NCBI GenBank assembly: GCA_963729115.1
Contig: CAVSMR010000011.1
Span: 496,001-560,000, forward strand
Reading direction: 5' to 3'
Source of the DNA: Actinophytocola sp963729115
GTDB lineage: Bacteria; Actinomycetota; Actinomycetes; Mycobacteriales; Pseudonocardiaceae
DNA: 64,000 nucleotides
Of the stretch, positions 26,001-37,200 are shown one piece after another. Each line of letters opens with the position of its first letter. Within the stretch, counting starts at the first letter, position 1. The position numbers were made by a program, and so were the translations under genes. The notes under the pieces were generated by a model, which saw nothing but the letters and a program-made list of their open reading frames with translations, did no database searches and had not been told where the DNA came from.

Positions 26001-28268
26001 ACGGCGCGATCCGGCTGTCCACCCGGCTCGCCGCGACCGCGGACGAGGACGGGGACGACAAGGGCTGGGTCACCCACACCACCGCGGCGCTGGAGTCCGC
26101 GACCGACCTGGCCGGCGAGGCGGCGGTCGAGGTGCTCGCGGCCGAGGAGCTGCCCGCCGGGTTCGTGATCGACCGGCTGGCCTCGCTCGGCGTGGCGGCG
26201 ATGGGCTTCCCGTGGGTGGTCGAGCGGATGCGCCGCGGCGCAGGACACGCTCGTGGCCACGGTCCGGGCCGAGCCGGAGCCCGGAGCCCGGCCGGACACC
26301 TGGGCGTCCATCTTGGACGCCGCGCTGTCCACGGCGTCGGTCGTGTTCGCCGGGGCGCCCATCCTGCGCATGCCGGCGGCGATCCACCGGGTGAGCCTCG
26401 CGGCACAGTCGCCCGCCCGCGCCACGATCACCGTGCGGCAGACCGGCGAGCTGACCGTCGACGTCGAGATCGCCGACGCGGACGGCACCGTGGTCGGGCG
26501 GCTGACCCGGCTGCGCTACGGCGTGCTGGACGGCGACGCAGGCACGGTCACCAACCCGCGCCGGCTCGTGCACCGGATCGCCTGGCAGCCGGTCGAACCG
26601 GCCGAGCACGCCGGGCCGCGCCCGGTCGTGCTGGTCGGGCCGGACACGTCGCTGCTCGGCCGGCTGACCGAGCGCCTCGGTGGCGCCGGCGTGCCGTTCC
26701 GGGTGGTCGCCGGCGCGGACGAGCTGGCGGCGGCCGAGCTGGCGGACGGGCACGACATCCTGGTGGTGCCCGCGCTCGCTCCCGCGGCGGCGGTCGGCGA
26801 GGCCGCGGCGGAGGCGGCCTGGTTGCTGGCCGGCACGGCGCAGCGGGTGGCCGGCGCGGGGCTCGCCAACCCGGCCCGGCTGTGGTGCGTCACCCAGGGC
26901 GTGCGGGCGGGCGCGGACGTGCGCTCGCTCGGGCACGGCCCGGTGTGGGGCGTCGGCCGCGTCATCGGCGGCGAGCACCCGGAGCTCTGGGGCGGCATCG
27001 TCGACATCGGACAGTCTCACCTGGACATCCCGGCACTGGTCGATGTGCTCGGCTCGGTACGCGGCGAGGACGTGGTCGCGATCCAGGACGGCGTGGCGCT
27101 GGTCCCCCGGCTGCAGCACGTCGACGGCGCGCCGGCCCGGCCGGCGGGCAGCTGCCAGCCGGACGGGACGTACCTGGTCACCGGCGGGCTCGGGGTGCTC
27201 GGCCTCGAGGTCGCGCAGTGGCTCGCCCAGCGCGGGGCGCGCCGGATCGTGCTCGCCGGGCGGCGGGCGCTGCCCGACCGGGCCACGTGGGACGGGGTCA
27301 CCGATCCGGTGGTGCGCGGGCAGATCGAGGCCGTGCAGGCGCTGGAGCGGCTCGGCGTCACCGTGGCCACGGTCGCGGTGGACATCGCCGACCCGGCCGC
27401 CGCGGCCGAGGTGCTCTCCCCCACCGCGCTCGGCCTGCCCCCGATCCGGGGAGTCGTGCACGCGGCCGGCGTGCTGGACAACCGGACGCTGCGCACGCTC
27501 GACGAGACGTCGCTGCGGATGGTGCTGCGGCCCAAGGTGGACGGCGCGCTCACGCTGCACGCGCTGTACCCGCCGGGCAGCGTGGACTTCTTCGTCCTGT
27601 TCTCCTCCAGCGGGTACCTGCTGGGCCTGCCCGGGCAGGCGAGCTACGCGGCGGGCAACGCGTTCCTCGACGCGCTGGCCGCCCACCGGCGGGCCGCCGG
27701 CGACCGCGGCGCCACGGCGTTCGGCTGGACCTCGTGGCGCGGGCTGGGCATGTCGACCTCGTCCGAGGTGATCGACATCGAGCTGGCCGCGCGGGGCACC
27801 GCGGACATCGGCGTCACCGACGCGTTCGGCGCGTGGGAGCTGGCCGAGCGGTACGACCTCGGCTACGCGGCGGTGCTGCGCACGATCCCGCTGGAGCCCG
27901 GCGAGCGCCGGCTGCCGCTGCTGTCCGAGCTGCCGGCGGACACGCCGGCGGGCGACGCGGTCGCGGAACGGACCGAGCCGTGGGCGGGGCTGTCCGGTGC
28001 GGAGCTGCTCGACGTGCTGGCCGAGGAGATCGGCACGCAGGTCGCCGCGGAGACCAAGCTCGCCCTGGCCGAGGTGGACCCGCGCCGGCCGCTGATCGAG
28101 ATGGGCCTGGACTCGGTGATGACCGTGCGGATCCGGCGCGGGCTGGAGCGGCGCTTCGGGCTGCAGCTGCCGGCGACCCTGTTCTGGGACCGGCCGACGA
28201 TCGTCGCCGTGGCCGAGCTGCTCGCGGAGCGACTCGCGCCGGGTGAGGACTTGGAGCAAGCGGCGTGA
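23042..28268 (+). CDS. Iterative type I PKS, KS-AT-DH-KR-ACP (frameshifted here)
   Basis: One polypeptide of about 1741 residues if the frame is corrected, the length of bacterial 6-methylsalicylate/naphthoate synthases. KS: Cys186 in DTACSSSL, His in EAHGTGT and KPNVGH. AT: Ser629 in GHSVGE and AFHSPHM, malonyl type. DH: His934 in HPVREVEIIP, where Glu replaces the usual Gly. KR: TGGLGVLG near 1380. ACP: Ser1691 in GLDSV. There is no ER or TE. The reading frame shifts between about 26,240 and 26,243: the upstream frame reads RMRRGA, then the downstream frame continues DTLVATVRAEPE. One surplus base would explain it. GTG at 23042 has AAGGAG five bases upstream. Product: a benzoic or naphthoic acid. 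Confidence 0.88.
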
Positions 28269-29908
28269 CTGTGAACGAGTCGATCCACGCGGGGGTGGCG
28301 GTCTGGCCCGCCGACCTGGCGCACGCGTACCGGGCGGCCGGCTGCTGGCGCGGCCGCCCGCTGGGCTCGTACCTGTGGGACTGGGCGGACTGCTGGCCCG
28401 AGCGGATCGCGGTGGTGGACGGCGAGACGCGCCTGACCTACCGCGAGCTCGCCGAGGCCGCCGACGGGCTGGCCGACGGGCTCGCCGCGACCGGCCTGGC
28501 CCGCGGCGACACGGCGCTGGTGCAGCTGCCGAACTGCTGGGAGTTCGTGGTCGTCACGCTGGCCTGCTTCCGGCTGGGCGTCGCGCCGGTGATGATGCTG
28601 CCGCCGCATCGCGAGCACGAGCTGGCCTCGATCGGCGCGCACGTGCGGGCCAAGGCGCTGTTCGTGCCGGACGAGCTGAAGGGCTACGACCACCAGGACC
28701 TCGCCGAGCGGGTGGCGACCACGCTGCCGGCGGCGGCGCGGGTGCTGGTGGTCGGCGACCACGTGCGCGCCGGGAACGTCGACGTGCGCGGGCTGATCAA
28801 GCAGTCCGGCGACGTGGCGGCCCGCCGGCAGTGGCTCGACGAGCAGGCACCGGCCGGCTCGGACGTGGCCGTGTTCCTGTTGTCCGGTGGGACAACCGGG
28901 GTGCCGAAGGTGATCAGCCGGACCCACGACGACTACGAGTACAACATCCGCCGGTGCGCGGCCGCGTGCGGCTTCGGGGAGGACACCGTGTACCTCACGG
29001 TGCTCCCGGCCGGGCACAACTTCCCGCTCGCCAACCCGGGCATCCTCGGCGCGCTCTACGCCGGCGGCCGCGCGGTGCTGCTGCCCTCGCCGCGCCCGGA
29101 CACGGTGTTCGAGGCGATCGAGGCCGAGCGGGTCACGGCGACCTCGGCGGTGCCGGCGGTGGTGATCAAGTGGATGGCGGCGGCCGCCGCGAGTACCCGC
29201 GACCGGTCGAGCCTGCGGCACGTGCACGTCGGCGGGTCGGTCCTCGCCCCCGACGTGGCGGCGCGGATCGGCGCGGCGCTGGGCTGCCGGCTGCAGCAGG
29301 TGTACGGCATGGCCGAGGGGCTGATCTGCTACACCGCGCCGAACGCGCCGGACGAGGTGGCGCACGGCACGCAGGGCGCGCCGATCAGCCCGTTCGACGA
29401 GCTGCTGCTGGTCGACGCCGACGGCGAGCCGGTGGCGCCGGGTGAGGTGGGCGAGCTGCTGACCAGGGGGCCGTACACGCCCCGCGGCTACTTCGGGGTG
29501 CCGGAGCAGAACCGGCTGTCGTTCACCCCGGACGGCTGGTTCCGCACGGGCGACCTGGTGCGGATCACGCCCGAGGGCAACGTGGTCGTGTGCGGGCGGG
29601 TCAAGGACCTCATCAACCGCGGCGGCGAGAAGATCTCCGCGGCCGAGATCGAGACGCTGGCCCAGGAGCTGCCCGCCGTCGCCGAGACCGCCGCCGTGGC
29701 CATGCCGGACCCGGTGCTCGGCGAGCGGGTGTGCCTGTTCGTCCGCCTGCACCCCGGCCACACGCTGACGCTCGACGAGCTCGCGGCCGCGCTCACCGCC
29801 CGCGGGCTGGCCGCGTTCAAGATCCCCGAGCGGCTCGAGGCCCTCGCGGAGTTCCCGCACACGGCGGTCGGCAAGCCGGACAAGAAGGTCCTGCGCACGA
29901 TGGTGTGA
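28265..29908 (+). CDS. Aryl-acid AMP ligase (DhbE-like)
   Basis: A 547-residue stand-alone adenylating enzyme. The core motifs LLSGGTTGVPKVI, GMAEGLICYT, DGWFRTGDLV and RVKDLINRGGEKIS are complete and the last Lys lies in TAVGKPDKK. LPAGHNFPL matches the aryl-acid-specific LPLAHNYPL of DhbE, whose Asn replaces the Asp that amino-acid A domains use to bind the amino group. So it should activate the PKS-made aromatic acid as the adenylate, then pass it to CoA or a carrier protein. There is no carrier domain fused. Its GTG overlaps the PKS stop by four bases. It is the last gene of the rightward arm. Confidence 0.9.
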   Translation: MTVNESIHAGVAVWPADLAHAYRAAGCWRGRPLGSYLWDWADCWPERIAVVDGETRLTYRELAEAADGLADGLAATGLARGDTALVQLPNCWEFVVVTLACFRLGVAPVMMLPPHREHELASIGAHVRAKALFVPDELKGYDHQDLAERVATTLPAAARVLVVGDHVRAGNVDVRGLIKQSGDVAARRQWLDEQAPAGSDVAVFLLSGGTTGVPKVISRTHDDYEYNIRRCAAACGFGEDTVYLTVLPAGHNFPLANPGILGALYAGGRAVLLPSPRPDTVFEAIEAERVTATSAVPAVVIKWMAAAAASTRDRSSLRHVHVGGSVLAPDVAARIGAALGCRLQQVYGMAEGLICYTAPNAPDEVAHGTQGAPISPFDELLLVDADGEPVAPGEVGELLTRGPYTPRGYFGVPEQNRLSFTPDGWFRTGDLVRITPEGNVVVCGRVKDLINRGGEKISAAEIETLAQELPAVAETAAVAMPDPVLGERVCLFVRLHPGHTLTLDELAAALTARGLAAFKIPERLEALAEFPHTAVGKPDKKVLRTMV

Positions 29909-29919
29909 CCGAAGCAGAT

Positions 29920-29944
29920 GGGCCCGGCGCCTGGCGCCGGGCCC
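29920..29944. terminator. Bidirectional hairpin between convergent genes
   Basis: GGGCCCGGCGCC (29920-29931) pairs with GGCGCCGGGCCC (29933-29944), a 12-base perfect inverted repeat with a minimal loop, located between the convergent aryl ligase and MFS genes. A few T residues follow on the plus side. It should stop transcription from both directions. Confidence 0.75.
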
Positions 29945-29952
29945 TTGTCGTG

Positions 29953-31251
29953 TCAGGCCGCCTCGCGGGCGGCGGACTCACCGGGCTCGCCGGGCTCGGC
30001 GGCGGGCTCCGGGTACAGGCGGGCGAGGCTCGCGGCCGTCGCGCGGGCGGCCGGGCCGATCAGCACCGCCGCGAGTCCGAACAGGACGGCGAGCACGGTC
30101 CAGCCGGCGAGGCCGAAGCCGAGCACCAGCCAGGTACCCAGGGCCGGGCCGACGATCGACTGCGCGGCGAGGCTCATCTCCAGCGCGCCGAGGAACTCCC
30201 CCTGCGCCTGCCGCGGCGCGAGCTCGTAGGCCATGCCCCAGGAACTGGCCGACTGCAGCGTCTCCCCGAACGTCAGCAGCACCACGCCCGCGGCGACCAG
30301 CACGACCGCCACGACCACCGGCATCCCCGACGACAGGCCGACCACCACGCAGCCGGGCATCAGCACGTACGCCGCCGAACGGGCCTTGCGCAGGCTGCCG
30401 GGCAGCGTGTCCGACCCCGCGGTCGCCCGTACCTGGAACAGCACGACCAGCCCGGTGTTGAGGATCAGCAGCACGCTGATCATCGCGTCCGGCGCCGCGG
30501 TCCGCTCGACGATCCACAGTGGAACGACGACCATGATCAGCGAGCCGTGCAGGGACAGCACCGAGCTGAGCGCGGTCGTGGTCAGGAACGGCACGTTGCG
30601 CAGCGCCGCGAACGCCCGGGAGCCGCCGGGCCCGGGCGCCGCCCGCACCTCGGGCAGGCGCCGCACCACCAGCGCCTCGGCGTAGACCATGACGGCGTCG
30701 CCGAGTGGCAGCGCGTAGTAGGCCGGCATCGTGGCGACCGCGAACGCCAGCCCGGCGAGGCCCGCGCCGAACGCGAACGACAGGTTGTGCAGGGAACGGA
30801 CCTGGGCCCGCAACCGCACCCGCCGCTCGCCCGTCGTGATCCCCGAGACGAGCGCGGAGGCCGCCGGCCCCTTGCCGAAGGCGACCACGGAGATGAGGCA
30901 GGTCAGCACCGTGAACGTGGCGAACGAGTCGACCAGCGTGTAGAGCAGGTAGCCGGTCGCCTCCAGCAGGCACATCAGCAGCATCATGCGGCGCGCGCCG
31001 AACCGGTCGGCCAGCGTGCCGAGCGTGCTCGCGCCCACGAAGCCGGCCACGCCCGCGGCCGACAGCGCGATGCCGACCTCCGCGCCGGACAGCCCGATCG
31101 CCCGCATGGCGAACACCGCCGTGCCGGTGAGGAACAGCCCGTCCCCGATCGAGTCGAGGAACACGGCGAAGGCGTACCGGCGCTCGTTTCCCGCCGGGGG
31201 GACCAGGTCCGTCCGCAGGCGCCGCAGCGCCGCACCCGCCCGGCCGCTCAC
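29953..31251 (-). CDS. MFS transporter, last gene of the NRPS/PKS operon
   Basis: A 432-residue major facilitator protein with about 12 hydrophobic segments. LGTLADRFGARRMM is the motif-A loop between helices 2 and 3, and FLDSIGDGLFLTGTAVF forms helix 1. It resembles the MFS_1 efflux proteins found in antibiotic clusters. The GTG at 31251 overlaps the stop of the hybrid NRPS-PKS gene by four bases (GTGA), so it is translated with the assembly line. With the 14-helix exporter at 20 kb the cluster has two exporters of different classes. Confidence 0.88.
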   Translation of the reverse strand: MSGRAGAALRRLRTDLVPPAGNERRYAFAVFLDSIGDGLFLTGTAVFAMRAIGLSGAEVGIALSAAGVAGFVGASTLGTLADRFGARRMMLLMCLLEATGYLLYTLVDSFATFTVLTCLISVVAFGKGPAASALVSGITTGERRVRLRAQVRSLHNLSFAFGAGLAGLAFAVATMPAYYALPLGDAVMVYAEALVVRRLPEVRAAPGPGGSRAFAALRNVPFLTTTALSSVLSLHGSLIMVVVPLWIVERTAAPDAMISVLLILNTGLVVLFQVRATAGSDTLPGSLRKARSAAYVLMPGCVVVGLSSGMPVVVAVVLVAAGVVLLTFGETLQSASSWGMAYELAPRQAQGEFLGALEMSLAAQSIVGPALGTWLVLGFGLAGWTVLAVLFGLAAVLIGPAARATAASLARLYPEPAAEPGEPGESAAREAA

Positions 31252-34200
31252 CCGTCCGCCCGCTTCAGCTCGGCGGCCACGACCGGCCCGATGTCGGCGA
31301 GCGCGCGCGGGGTCGTCATCTCGTCGTGCTCGCAGTCGATCGGGTGCTCCACCAGCTCGCCCAGCAGCGGCCGCCATTCGTCCACATCGGACGGCCAGGG
31401 GTTGCGCAGCGCGCTGAGGTAGACCGCGCGGCCGCCGAAACGCGGCGGCGGCGCGGCCAGGATGGCCTCCTGCGTCCGCAGCGCGGCGGTCACCAGATCC
31501 TCGACGAGCCGGGCCGGCACGTCCATCCCGCGGGCGAGCTGCTCGACCCGGCCGGCCTCCGGCACGCCGGCCAGGTCGATGCCGAGATCCCGGGCGAGCG
31601 TCTCCGCGATGACCGACCGCTCCGCCTCGCCCGGTCGCACCGGGTCGTCGCCCAGCCGCAGGTGCGGGTCGAGCAGCACGAGCGCGCCGGCTCGCGCACC
31701 CGCCGCCTCCAGCCGGGCCGCGATCGCGTGCGCGATGTTGCCGCCGGCCGACCACCCGAGCAGGTGGTAGGGGCCGTCCGGGCACACCCGCCGGATCTCC
31801 TCGACCAGGTCGGTCACGATGCCGTCGAGGTCGGCCGCGAGCAGGTCGGGGCGCGTGATCCCGCGGCTCTGCAGCCCGTACACGGGCCGGTCCGGGACGT
31901 GGGCGAGCAGCCCGCCGTAGCACCAGCACAGGCCCACCCGCGGCGGCACGCAGAACAGCGGCGCGCCGCTGCCGCGGGCCCGGATCGGCAGCAGGACGTC
32001 GAAGTCGCCCGAGGCGCCGGAGCCGGTACCCGGGTCGCCGAGCCGGGTGGCCAGGCCCGCCGGGGTCGGGTCCTCGAACAGCACCCGCACGCCCAGCCCG
32101 GCACCGAACTCCGCGCGCACGCGGGCCATCAGCCGGGTGGCGAGCAGCGAGTGGCCGCCCAGCTCGAAGAAGCTGTCGTCCGCGCCGACCTCGCCGACGC
32201 CGAGCACGTCGGCGAACAGGCCGGCGAGCAGCCGCTCCCGCGCGGTGCGCGGCGGCCGGCTCGCCGCGGACGCGGCGAACTCGGGCTCGGGCAGGGCCGC
32301 CCGGTCGAGCTTTCCGTTGGCGGTCAGGGGGATCCGGTCGATCACCTGGATCGCGGTGGGGACCATGTAGGCGGGCAGCGCGCGGGCGGCGAGTGCCCGC
32401 AGGGCGGCCGGGTCGGGCGTGGCACCCGCGCGGGCCACCACGTATCCGGCGAGCCGGTCCGCGCGGGCGACCGTGACCGCGGCGGCGACGTCCGGGTGGC
32501 CGGCGAGCACGGCGTCGATCTCGCCGAGCTCGATGCGGAAGCCGCGAACCTTCACCTGCTGGTCGGTGCGGCCGAGGTACTGCAGCGTGCCGTTCGCCGC
32601 CCGGCGCACGAGGTCGCCGGTGCGGTACATCCGCTCCCCCGGGCCGCCGAACGGGTCGGGCAGGAACCGCTGCGCGGTCAGGCCGGGACGGCGGTGGTAG
32701 CCGCGCGCGAGGCCCTCGCCGGCGAGGAACAGCTCGCCGGCGACGCCGGGCGGCACGGGCCGCAGGTCGGGGCCGAGCACGTGGGCGCGGGTGTTGGTGA
32801 CCGGCGTGCCGAGGCTCACCGGTACCCCCGCGCGCACCGGCGCCGCGAGCGCGTCCACCGTGGTCTCGGTCGGCCCGTAGTAGTTGTGCGCGGCCACGCC
32901 CGGTGCGGCGGCGAGCTCGTCCCACAGCTGCTGGTCGATCGCCTCGCCGCCGAGCATGAGCACGGCGGGCCGGTGGTCCCCGGCCAGCAGCCCAGCGGCG
33001 AGCAGCGGCTTGGCGTAGGACGGGGTGATGTCGAGGAAGTCGATGCGCCGCTCGGTCACGTAGCGCACGAGCGCGTCCGGGTCGGCGCGCACCTCCTCGT
33101 CGATGACGTGCAGGACGTGGCCGCCGATCATCCACAGCAGCTCGTCCCACGAGGTGTCGAACGAGAACGACGCGGTGACCGCGGCGTGCACGCGGCCGCC
33201 CACCCGGACCGCCGCGGGCTCGAACAGCGTGGTGCGGTGCTCGAGGTAGAGGTTGACGAGGTTGCGGTGCTCGACGACGACTGCCTTCGGCAGGCCGGTG
33301 GAGCCCGACGTGTAGATCAGGTACGCGGCCTGCCGTGCGCCGGACCGCACGTCCGCGAGGTCGGCCGCGTCGAGCCCGGCCAGCCGCCCGGCCGTGGCCG
33401 GGTCGTCGAGCACGATCCGGGGCGCGGCGGCCGGCGGCAGCGCGCCCGCGAGGCCGGCCGTGGTGAGCACGGCGGCCGGTTCCGCGTCGCCGAGCACGTA
33501 CGCGAGGCGGTCGGCGGGCAGGGCCGGGTCCAGCGGCACGTAGGCACCGCCCGCCTTGAGCACGGCGAGGATCGCGGTCACGACGGCGGCCGAGCGGGGC
33601 AGCAGCAGCGCCACGCGGTCCCCGGCGCCCAGCCCGTCCGCGCGCAGCAGCCGGGCCAGCCGGTTCGCCCGCGCGTTCAGCTCGGCGAAGGTGAGCGTCG
33701 TGCCCGTGGCCACCAGCGCGGTGTCGTCCGGGGTGCGCGCGACGCGGCGCTCGAACTCGTCGAGCACCGTGCCGTCCGGCACCGCCGCGACCGGGCCGGC
33801 GAGCACGGCGTCGCGTTCCACTGTGGACAGCAGGTCGAGCTCGCCGATCGGCGCCCCCGGGTCCGCGGCGGCGGCGGTCAGGAACCGTTCCAGGTGCCCG
33901 AGGAACGCCGCCGCGGTCGCCGAGTCGAACAGGTCGGTGTTGTACTCCAGCCGGAACTCCAGCTCCCCGCCCTGGTCGAGCACGTCGAGCGCGAGGTCGA
34001 CCTGGGCCATCGCCATGTCCACCTGCCGCTGAGTGACGTCCAGCCCGCTCATCGACAGGTCCAGCTCGCCGCTCAGCAGGTTGAACATCACCTGGAAGAA
34101 CGGGTTGCGGCTGGGGTCGCGCGGCGGGTTGAGCGCCTCGACGAGCTGGTCGAACGGCAGCTCCTGGTGCGCGAGCGCGCCGCGCGCCACCTCCCGCACC

Positions 34201-37200
34201 CGCGCCAGCAGCTCGGCGAACGACAGCCGGCCGTCCAGCTCGGTGCGCAGCACGAGCGTGTTCACGAAGAACCCGACGACCCGTTCGAGCTCGACGCGGG
34301 TGCGCCCGGCGACCGGAGTGCCGACGCAGATGTCCTCGGCGGTCGTGTACCGGTGCAGCAGGCCCTGCAACCCGGCGAGCAGGGTCATGTAGAGCGTCGC
34401 CCGGTGTTCCTGGCCCAGCCGGCGCACCCGCTCGGCGAGCTCGGCCGGCACCGGGTGGACGGCGACCGCGCCGACGTAGGTCTGCACCCGCGGGCGCGGC
34501 CGGTCGGTCGGCAGGTCCAGGTCGGCCGCGCCCGCGAGCCGGTCCCGCCAGTAGGCGAGGTCGGCGTCGTCGCGCGGCCGACCGGCCTGCCACGCCGCGT
34601 AGTCGCCGTACTGGATGGCGGGCTCGGGCAGCGGCGACGGCTCGCCGCGCAGCGACGTGTCGTACAGCGCGGCCAGCTCCGTGCACAGCACGTCGAGCGA
34701 CCAGCCGTCGGAGACGATGTGGTGCACGCACAGCGACAGCACGTGCGCGGTGGCGCCGAGGCGGAACAGCGTGGCGCGGAACAGCGGTCCGGCGGCGAGG
34801 TCGAACGGCCGCAGCAGGTCCGCGTGCAGCGCCTCGTCCAGCGCGGGCTCGCCCGCCACGGGCACCACCGGCAGCGGCACCGGACCGGCGGGGCGCACCA
34901 GCTGGACCGGCTCGCCGTCGCGCTCGGGCAGGACCGTGCGGAGCGCCTCGTGCCGCCGGACCAGTTCGGTGAGGGCGGCCGCCAGCGCCGCCACGTCGAG
35001 CGCGCCGCCGAGCCGCAGCACGAGCGGCACCGAGTACGCCGTACGGGAGTCGACCTGGTCGAGGAACCACAGCCGGCGTTGCGAAACGGCGAGCGGCAGC
35101 GGCCCGGTGCGGTCCGCGCGCGGGATGCCCGCGGCCGCGGGCTCGCCCGCCACCTCGGCGAGTGCGGCGGCGAGCGTCGCGACGGTCGGGTTGTCGAGCA
35201 CGGTGTCGATCGGGACGGCCGTGCCGAACGCGGCCCGCAGCCGCGCGGCGAGCTGGGTCGCGAGCAGGGAATGGCCGCCCAGCTCGAAGAAGTCGTCGTG
35301 GACGCCGACCCGGGCGACGCCGAGCAGGTCCTGCCAGACGCCGGCGACGAGCGTCTCGGCGTCCGTGCGCGGCGCGGTGTGCGGGTCGCCGGCCTCCCCC
35401 GTGTCCGCCTCCTCCTCGGCGGCGGCCGGCGCGGGCCGGGCCGCCTCGTCGAGCAGCCACCAGTGGCCGTCGCGCCACGCGTGGCAGGCGCCCCAGTCGC
35501 CGGACTCCGGCAGGCTCGCGGGTGGCTCGCCGTCGCCGAGGTCGAACACCGACACGTAGCCGGGGGCCGCGGCACGCAGCTCGTCCACCGCGGACTGCCG
35601 GGCGGTGAGGCCGCGGCCGGTCAGCACCAGCCGCACCCCGGTCGTGCCGCACCCGGCGGCCAGCCGCGAGAGCGCACCGGACGCCGCACCGGATGTCACG
35701 TCGAACCCGGCCACCACGGCCGGCGACACCGCGCCGGCGACCGCGGCGACCGCTCCGTCCACATCGGCGACCGCGCGCACGGTGCCGGTGCCGCTGCCCA
35801 GCGCGCGCACGAGCCCGGCAGGGGCGGCACCGATGGTCACCACGACGTCGTGCCCGGCGCCCGTGCGGGGCGGTGTCGTCGCGAGTGGACGGTCATGCTG
35901 GTTCGGCGCGAACGGGTGCGGCGGCAGCGAGACCCGGTGCGGGTCCTCGTCGCCGGCCGGCTCGCCGGTCTCGACCCCGGCCTCCCACAGCCGGGCCAGC
36001 GCGGCGAGCAGCGCCACCTCGTCGGGATCGCCCGCGCGCCCGGTGAGCGCGACGGCCGCGTGCTCGTCCGTCCACGCGGGATGTGCGCGCAGCAGCCGGG
36101 TCATCGACTGCCCCGGTCCCAGCTCCACGAACACCCGGCAGGACCCCGCCAGCAACGCGTCCGCGCACTCGGTCAGCCGCACCGTGCCCGCGAGGTGGTC
36201 GGCCCAGTACGACGGCTCGGCGAGCCGTGCCGGGTCGGCCCACCCGCCGGTGAGGTTGGACAGGAACGGCACGTTCACCGGGCCCGCCGGGACGGCCGCG
36301 ACCGCGCGGGCCAGGCGCTGCGCGGCCGGGCGGATCAGCGGCGAGTGGAAGGCGCGGTCGGTGTCGAGCAGCCGCCCCTCGTGGCCGGCCGCGCGCAGCC
36401 GGGAGAGCACGGTGTCGACCGTCCCGGGTGGACCGGCGAGCACGGAGTACCGCGGGCCGGACACGGCGAGTGCCAGGTCCGCGTGGCCGTCCAGCAGCTC
36501 CGCGAGCACCTCGGCCGGCGCGGCCGTGCTGACCATCCGGCCCGGCACGGTGTCCCGCATGGCCAGCCCGCGTTCGTGGATCAGTCCCAGCGCGTCGGCG
36601 GGCGCCCACAGCCCCGCCACCGTGGCCGCCACGTACTCGCCGACGCTGTGGCCCAGCATCGCCGCGGGCCGCACGCCCAGCTCCTGGAACTGGCGGGCCA
36701 GCGCGTAGCCGGTCGCGAACAGACCGAGCTGCTGGTGCGCGGTGTCGCGCAGCCACGCCGGGTCGGCATCCGGCCGCAGCACGGTGGCCAGCTCGACGCC
36801 GAACCGGTCGCGGGCCTGGCCGGCCAGCTCGTCGAACGTCTCCCGGAACACGGGCAGCCGCGCATACGCACCGGCGCCGAACCCCGCGCGCAGCGAACCC
36901 TGGCCCGGGAACAGGAACGCCACCGGCGGCGCCACCGCGGCCCGGCGCGCGGGCGGCCCGGCGCGCAGCGCGTCGGCGAGCCCGGCGTGGTCCTCGGCGA
37001 CCACCGCGAGCCGGTGCGGGAAGCGGCGCCGTCCGGTCGCGAGCGTCCAGGCCACGTCGTCGAGCCGCGCCGGCTCCCCATCGACCTGGTCGTCGACCCG
37101 GTCGGCCAGCTCGGTCCGCATCCGGTCCAGCGCCGCGGGGGTGGCCGCGGACAGGCAGAACACCCGTGGCCGGCGGTGCGCGGCGCCGCGGGCCGACTCG

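Noticed and set aside
26253..28268. A separate KR-ACP protein starting with GTG at 26253
   Set aside because: Its first residues are the second half of a DH domain and there is no ribosome site; a frameshifted single PKS explains it better.
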